Source: an uncultured Oscillospiraceae bacterium (GTDB lineage Bacteria > Bacillota > Clostridia > Oscillospirales > Oscillospiraceae). From it: a DNA stretch of 18,287 nt. Under the pieces are notes generated by a model. That model saw nothing but the letters and a program-made list of their open reading frames with translations. It was not told the origin of the DNA and made no database searches. This document shows positions 14,472 through 18,287 of the stretch, piece by piece; positions within the stretch are counted from its first letter, which is position 1, and each line of letters begins with the position of its first letter. The position numbers and the translations under genes are program-made. The stretch lies in NCBI GenBank assembly GCA_900756715.1, contig CAAELC010000156.1, positions 1 through 18,287 of the forward strand. The letters are read 5' to 3'.

Positions 14472-16571
14472 ATGAGCGAAAAAGGTCGCATCCCCAGTTT
14501 GTTTGGTTCTATGGTTTTCAACGAGCACACCATGGAGCAGTATGTTTCCCACAGCGCCATGGAGGTATGGCGTGATTGTCTGCAAAGCGGCAAGCCCCTG
14601 CCCCTGTCGGCAGCCAACGATATTGCCGACGCCATGAAATCCTGGGCGCTGGAGCATGGCGCCACCCACTTTACCCACTGGTTCCAGCCTCTGACCGGCG
14701 TGACGGCAGAAAAGCATGACAGCTTTATCAAAAGCGCAGGCGGCGGACGGGTTATAATGGACTTTTCCGGCAAGGAACTGGTACGGGGAGAGCCGGACGC
14801 CTCCTCCTTCCCCTCCGGCGGGCTGCGGGCCACCTTTGAGGCGCGGGGCTACAGCGCATGGGACCCCACGGCCTTTGCCTTTATCAAGGACGGCAGCCTG
14901 TGCATCCCCACGGTGTTCTGCTCCTATGGCGGGCAGGCGCTGGACAAGAAGACGCCGCTGCTGCGCTCTATGGCGGCAGTGAGCCGGGAGGCCGTGAAGC
15001 TGCTGCGGCTGTTCGGAGACGAAACCGTTTCGCGGGTAACGGCTCAGGTCGGCCCGGAGCAGGAGTATTTCCTGATTGACAAGGAGCTGTATGAAAAGCG
15101 GGAGGACCTGCGGCTGTGTGGCCGGGCTCTGTTTGGCGGCAAGCCCCCCAAGGGGCAGGAGCTGGACGACCACTACTTCGGTGCCATCCGGCCCCGGGTG
15201 GCAGCCTACATGAAGGATCTGGACGAGGAGCTGTGGAAGCTGGGCGTTTTGTCAAAGACCAAGCACAATGAGGTGGCCCCGGCCCAGCACGAGATGGCCC
15301 CCATTTACACCGATGCCAACACGGCCAACGACCAGAACCAGCTGGTGATGGAAACCATGAAGAAGGTGGCCGAGCGCCACAATCTGGTATGTCTGCTGCA
15401 CGAAAAGCCCTTTGCCGGTGTGAACGGCAGCGGCAAGCACATCAACTGGTCCCTTTCCACCGACACAGGCGAAAACCTGTTCTCCCCCGGCAAGACCCCG
15501 GCACGAAATGCCCGGTTCCTGCTGTTTCTGGCAGCTTTTATCAAGGGCGTGGACGAATATCCGGAGCTTCTGCGCTGCTCGGTGGCCTTTGCGGGCAACG
15601 AGCATCGCCTTGGCGCACAGGAAGCGCCCCCGGCCATTCTTTCCATCTTCCTTGGGCAGGAGCTGGAGGGGATTGTGGATTCCATTGTAACGGAAAGCCC
15701 CTATGCCGGGGCTGACCACCAGCAGCTGCGCATCGGCGTGGATGTGCTGCCCTCTATCCCCCGGGACACCACCGACCGCAACCGCACCTCGCCGGTGGCC
15801 TTTACGGGAAACAAATTTGAATTCCGTATGCCCGGCTCCAGCCAGTCCATTGCCGGGCCGACCACCATTCTCAACACCATTATGGCTGACGAGCTGGCCG
15901 GATTCTACGAGGTGCTGAAGGACGCAGAGGACCTGAACGAGGCGCTGCACACACTGATAAAGGATGTATTCACCCGGCACCGCCGCATTCTCTTTGACGG
16001 CAACGGCTACGACGCTTCCTGGGTAGAGGAAGCCAAGCGGCGGGGTCTTGCCAATCTGCCCAGCACTGCAGAGGCCCTGCCCACCTATATCCTGCCTAAA
16101 AATGTGGAACTGCTGACCCGGCAGGGCGTATATTCCAAAGAGGAAATTCTGGCCCGGCACGAGATTCACATGGAAAAGTACTGCAAGATTCTGCACATTG
16201 AGGCCGCCACGCTGGTGGACATGGTGCAGCACGCCATTCTCAACGCCGCCTCCACTTATGAAGACAAGCTGTGCCAGACCATTCTGCACAAGCACGAGGC
16301 GCTGCCTCATGTGACCTGCCGGGTGGAGGAAGCGCTGGCAGGCACGGTGGCAGAGCTGAACCAGCAGCTGCTGGAGCAGATGGAGTCTTTGAAGCAGGCG
16401 CTGTCCGCCGTTCCGGATCGGGCACCGCTGGAGGAGCAGATGCGTTACTATCACGAAAAGGTGTCCGGCGGCATGGAGGCCATCACCGCTACGGTGAACC
16501 AGCTGGAGGGGCTGACAGCCTCGGCCTACTGGCCGTATCCCACCTTTGGCGAACTGCTGTTTTCCGTCTGA
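14472..16571 (+). CDS. glnN: Glutamine synthetase type III
   Basis: This enzyme condenses glutamate and ammonia with ATP to glutamine. At 699 residues it is the large GSIII form (about 700) found in Bacteroides and many Clostridia, not the roughly 450-residue GSI. It opens with the GSIII-typical 'RIPSLFGSMVFNEHTM' (6-21) and 'THWFQPLTG' (68-76). Catalytic elements follow: 'GPEQEYFLID' (194-203) with metal glutamates, 'KHNEVAPAQHE' (264-274), 'GVNGSGKHINWS' (316-327) and 'NEHRLGAQEAPPAI' (376-389). The C-terminal 200 residues are the GSIII-specific helical part. The ATG at 14472 is eight bases after GGAGG; an in-frame start at 14448 would be upstream of that site. Its position after asnB and before pyrG supplies glutamine to both amidotransferase enzymes. 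It may be read from the T-box promoter. Confidence 0.96.
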   Translation: MSEKGRIPSLFGSMVFNEHTMEQYVSHSAMEVWRDCLQSGKPLPLSAANDIADAMKSWALEHGATHFTHWFQPLTGVTAEKHDSFIKSAGGGRVIMDFSGKELVRGEPDASSFPSGGLRATFEARGYSAWDPTAFAFIKDGSLCIPTVFCSYGGQALDKKTPLLRSMAAVSREAVKLLRLFGDETVSRVTAQVGPEQEYFLIDKELYEKREDLRLCGRALFGGKPPKGQELDDHYFGAIRPRVAAYMKDLDEELWKLGVLSKTKHNEVAPAQHEMAPIYTDANTANDQNQLVMETMKKVAERHNLVCLLHEKPFAGVNGSGKHINWSLSTDTGENLFSPGKTPARNARFLLFLAAFIKGVDEYPELLRCSVAFAGNEHRLGAQEAPPAILSIFLGQELEGIVDSIVTESPYAGADHQQLRIGVDVLPSIPRDTTDRNRTSPVAFTGNKFEFRMPGSSQSIAGPTTILNTIMADELAGFYEVLKDAEDLNEALHTLIKDVFTRHRRILFDGNGYDASWVEEAKRRGLANLPSTAEALPTYILPKNVELLTRQGVYSKEEILARHEIHMEKYCKILHIEAATLVDMVQHAILNAASTYEDKLCQTILHKHEALPHVTCRVEEALAGTVAELNQQLLEQMESLKQALSAVPDRAPLEEQMRYYHEKVSGGMEAITATVNQLEGLTASAYWPYPTFGELLFSV

Positions 16572-16636
16572 GCGGAACAGAAACCCATTTCCGCCGGGCA
16601 GGCGGATAACTATGCAGTAACAGGAGGAACAGAAGG

Positions 16637-18235
16637 ATGAAGTACATTTTTGTCACCGGCGGCGTGGTATCCGGACTTGGAAAGGGCATTTGTGCAGCGT
16701 CGCTGGGGCGGCTGCTGAAGCAGTGCGGTCTGCGGGTGAAAAACCAGAAGTTTGACCCCTATCTGAATGTGGACCCGGGCACCATGAGCCCCTATCAGCA
16801 CGGCGAAGTGTTCGTCACAGACGACGGCGCGGAAACAGATCTGGATTTGGGGCACTACGAACGGTTTGTAGATGAGGCGCTGGATGCCAACTCCTCCGTT
16901 TCCTCTGGAAAAATCTACTGGAGCGTGCTGAACCGGGAGCGTCAGGGAGGCTATCTGGGCGGCACGGTGCAGATCATCCCCCATGTGACCGACGAGATCA
17001 AAAACCGGATTTACGCCATGGATGACGGGCAGACCGATGTGGTGATTACGGAGATCGGCGGCACCGTGGGCGACATCGAAAGCCAGCCCTTTCTGGAGGC
17101 CATCCGGCAGGTGGCGGCCGAAAAGGGAAAGGAAAATGTGCTTTACATCCATGTGCCGCTGATTGTATCCATTCCCGGCAGCGGCGAGCTGAAAAGCAAG
17201 CCCACCCAGCACTCGGTGAAGGAACTGCTGAGCATCGGCATCCAGCCGGATATTCTGGTCTGCCGCACCGACAGCCCCATCACGGAGGATATACGCCGGA
17301 AAATCGCCCTGTTCTGCAATGTGGAGGAGGATTGCGTTATTGCAAACACCACCGCCTCCACCCTGTATCAGGTGCCGCTGCTGCTGCAGCACGAGGGGCT
17401 GTGCGCCGTTGTGTGCCGCAAGCTGGGCCTTGGCAGCGGCGAGCCTGACATGGCGGCCTGGCAGGCTATGGTGGAGAAAATTCTGAAGGTACACCGGCAT
17501 GTGGAAATCGCGCTGGTGGGCAAATACACCGGCCTGCACGATGCTTATCTGAGCGTGGTGGAGTCCCTGTTCCATGCGGGCACAGCCTGCGACGCCAGCG
17601 TGTCCATCCGGTGGATTGACTCGGAAACCCTGACGGAGGAAAACGCAGCAGAAAAGCTGGCTGGGTGCGGCGGCGTGCTGGTGCCCGGCGGCTTCGGAGA
17701 CCGGGGCATTGAGGGCATGATTGCCGCTGCCCGGTACGCCCGGGAAAAAGGTGTGCCATATCTGGGAATCTGCCTGGGCATGCAGATTGCAGTGATTGAG
17801 TTTGCCCGGCATGTTGCCGGGTGGTCTGACGCCAACAGTACGGAGTTCACCACCCTGACGGCCCATCCCGTGATTGACCTGATGCCCGAGCAGGTGGGGG
17901 TAACGGCCAAGGGCGGCACCATGCGGCTGGGCAAATATCCCTGTGTGCTGACAGAGGGGACGAAGGCCCGGGCAGCCTATGGGACACCGGAAATTTTCGA
18001 GCGGCACCGGCACCGCTATGAGTTTAACAACCAGTTCCGCCAGGAATTGGAGCAGGCGGGGCTGCGTCTGGCGGGGCTGTCCCCCGACCGGCAGCTGGTG
18101 GAGATTGTGGAGGAGCCGCACCACCCGTGGTTCGTGGGCTGCCAGTTCCACCCGGAATTTCTCAGCCGACCCGACCGGCCCCACCCGCTGTTCCTCGGAT
18201 TTGTGGCGGCAGCGCTGGAGCGCGCGCAGGCATAA
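16637..18235 (+). CDS. pyrG: CTP synthase
   Basis: This enzyme amidates UTP to CTP with glutamine and ATP. The 532-residue protein is full length. The synthetase domain begins with the P-loop GGVVSGLGKG (8-17) and 'DPYLNVDPGTMSPYQHGEVFV' split across 40-60; 'EIGGTVGDIES' is at 139-149. The class I glutaminase domain from about 290 has the oxyanion segment 'VPGGFGDRG' (349-357), the nucleophile C379 in 'GICLGMQ', and H505 with E507 in 'FHPEF'. All catalytic residues are present, unlike the GatD-like protein in the same window. AGGAGG is nine bases before the ATG. It lies 65 bp after glnN on the same strand with only a short unpaired-tail repeat between, so cotranscription is plausible. No terminator is visible before the window ends 52 bp downstream. 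Confidence 0.97.
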   Translation: MKYIFVTGGVVSGLGKGICAASLGRLLKQCGLRVKNQKFDPYLNVDPGTMSPYQHGEVFVTDDGAETDLDLGHYERFVDEALDANSSVSSGKIYWSVLNRERQGGYLGGTVQIIPHVTDEIKNRIYAMDDGQTDVVITEIGGTVGDIESQPFLEAIRQVAAEKGKENVLYIHVPLIVSIPGSGELKSKPTQHSVKELLSIGIQPDILVCRTDSPITEDIRRKIALFCNVEEDCVIANTTASTLYQVPLLLQHEGLCAVVCRKLGLGSGEPDMAAWQAMVEKILKVHRHVEIALVGKYTGLHDAYLSVVESLFHAGTACDASVSIRWIDSETLTEENAAEKLAGCGGVLVPGGFGDRGIEGMIAAARYAREKGVPYLGICLGMQIAVIEFARHVAGWSDANSTEFTTLTAHPVIDLMPEQVGVTAKGGTMRLGKYPCVLTEGTKARAAYGTPEIFERHRHRYEFNNQFRQELEQAGLRLAGLSPDRQLVEIVEEPHHPWFVGCQFHPEFLSRPDRPHPLFLGFVAAALERAQA

Positions 18236-18287
18236 GGGGCTTTTCCGCCAATACAGGCAAAAATAAAATCACCCGGCAAAAGCGGTA

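Overview
The window looks like chromosomal DNA of a Gram-positive anaerobe of the Clostridia, most likely an Oscillospirales/Ruminococcaceae-type gut bacterium. The grounds are a MurT/GatD-type gene pair, a T-box leader, a FeoA-FeoA-FeoB-Cys-rich-peptide cluster, DUF3793 and DUF6512 family proteins, a type III glutamine synthetase, strong GGAGG ribosome sites and GC-rich coding sequence broken by AT-rich promoter regions. The genus is inference; nothing here fixes it. No rRNA, tRNA, CRISPR array, insertion sequence or phage gene was seen.

Layout. (1) 132-2727, minus strand: a short-form CstA-type transporter with its own promoter, a palindrome just after the predicted start site, and a terminator, followed by an unrecognised two-helix membrane protein. 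(2) 2728-3301: a 574-bp AT- and pyrimidine-rich divergent intergenic region. (3) 3302-6472, plus strand: a three-gene operon of a MurT-like Mur ligase, a GatD-like protein that has lost the amidotransferase cysteine and histidine, and an ATP-grasp ligase, closed by a clear terminator. (4) 6533-10733, plus strand: an iron region. A cysteine-rich DUF3793 gene and the feoA-feoA-feoB-Cys-rich peptide operon each start from a promoter of the same build (TTGACA, 17 bp, TAAACT) with an inverted repeat at the same distance, so they are probably controlled together. (5) 10794-12013, minus strand: a DUF6512-like membrane protein and a metallo-beta-lactamase-fold hydrolase. (6) 12384-18235, plus strand: an asparagine-type T-box leader, then asparagine synthetase, type III glutamine synthetase and CTP synthase, with no clear terminator between them.

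How the parts work together. The last block gathers three ammonia or glutamine amide-nitrogen enzymes behind one tRNA-Asn sensor, so asparagine starvation may reach glutamine and CTP synthesis as well. The iron block combines ferrous uptake (FeoB), its small cytosolic FeoA partners, a Cys-rich membrane peptide and a Cys-rich DUF3793 protein under look-alike operators. The most unusual system is the MurT-like/GatD-like/ATP-grasp operon: it keeps the build of the lipid II amidation complex, but the glutaminase half appears dead, the ligase half departs from the family at a conserved motif, and a second ligase is encoded with them. This suggests a different amide- or peptide-bond forming reaction, or one fed by free ammonia.
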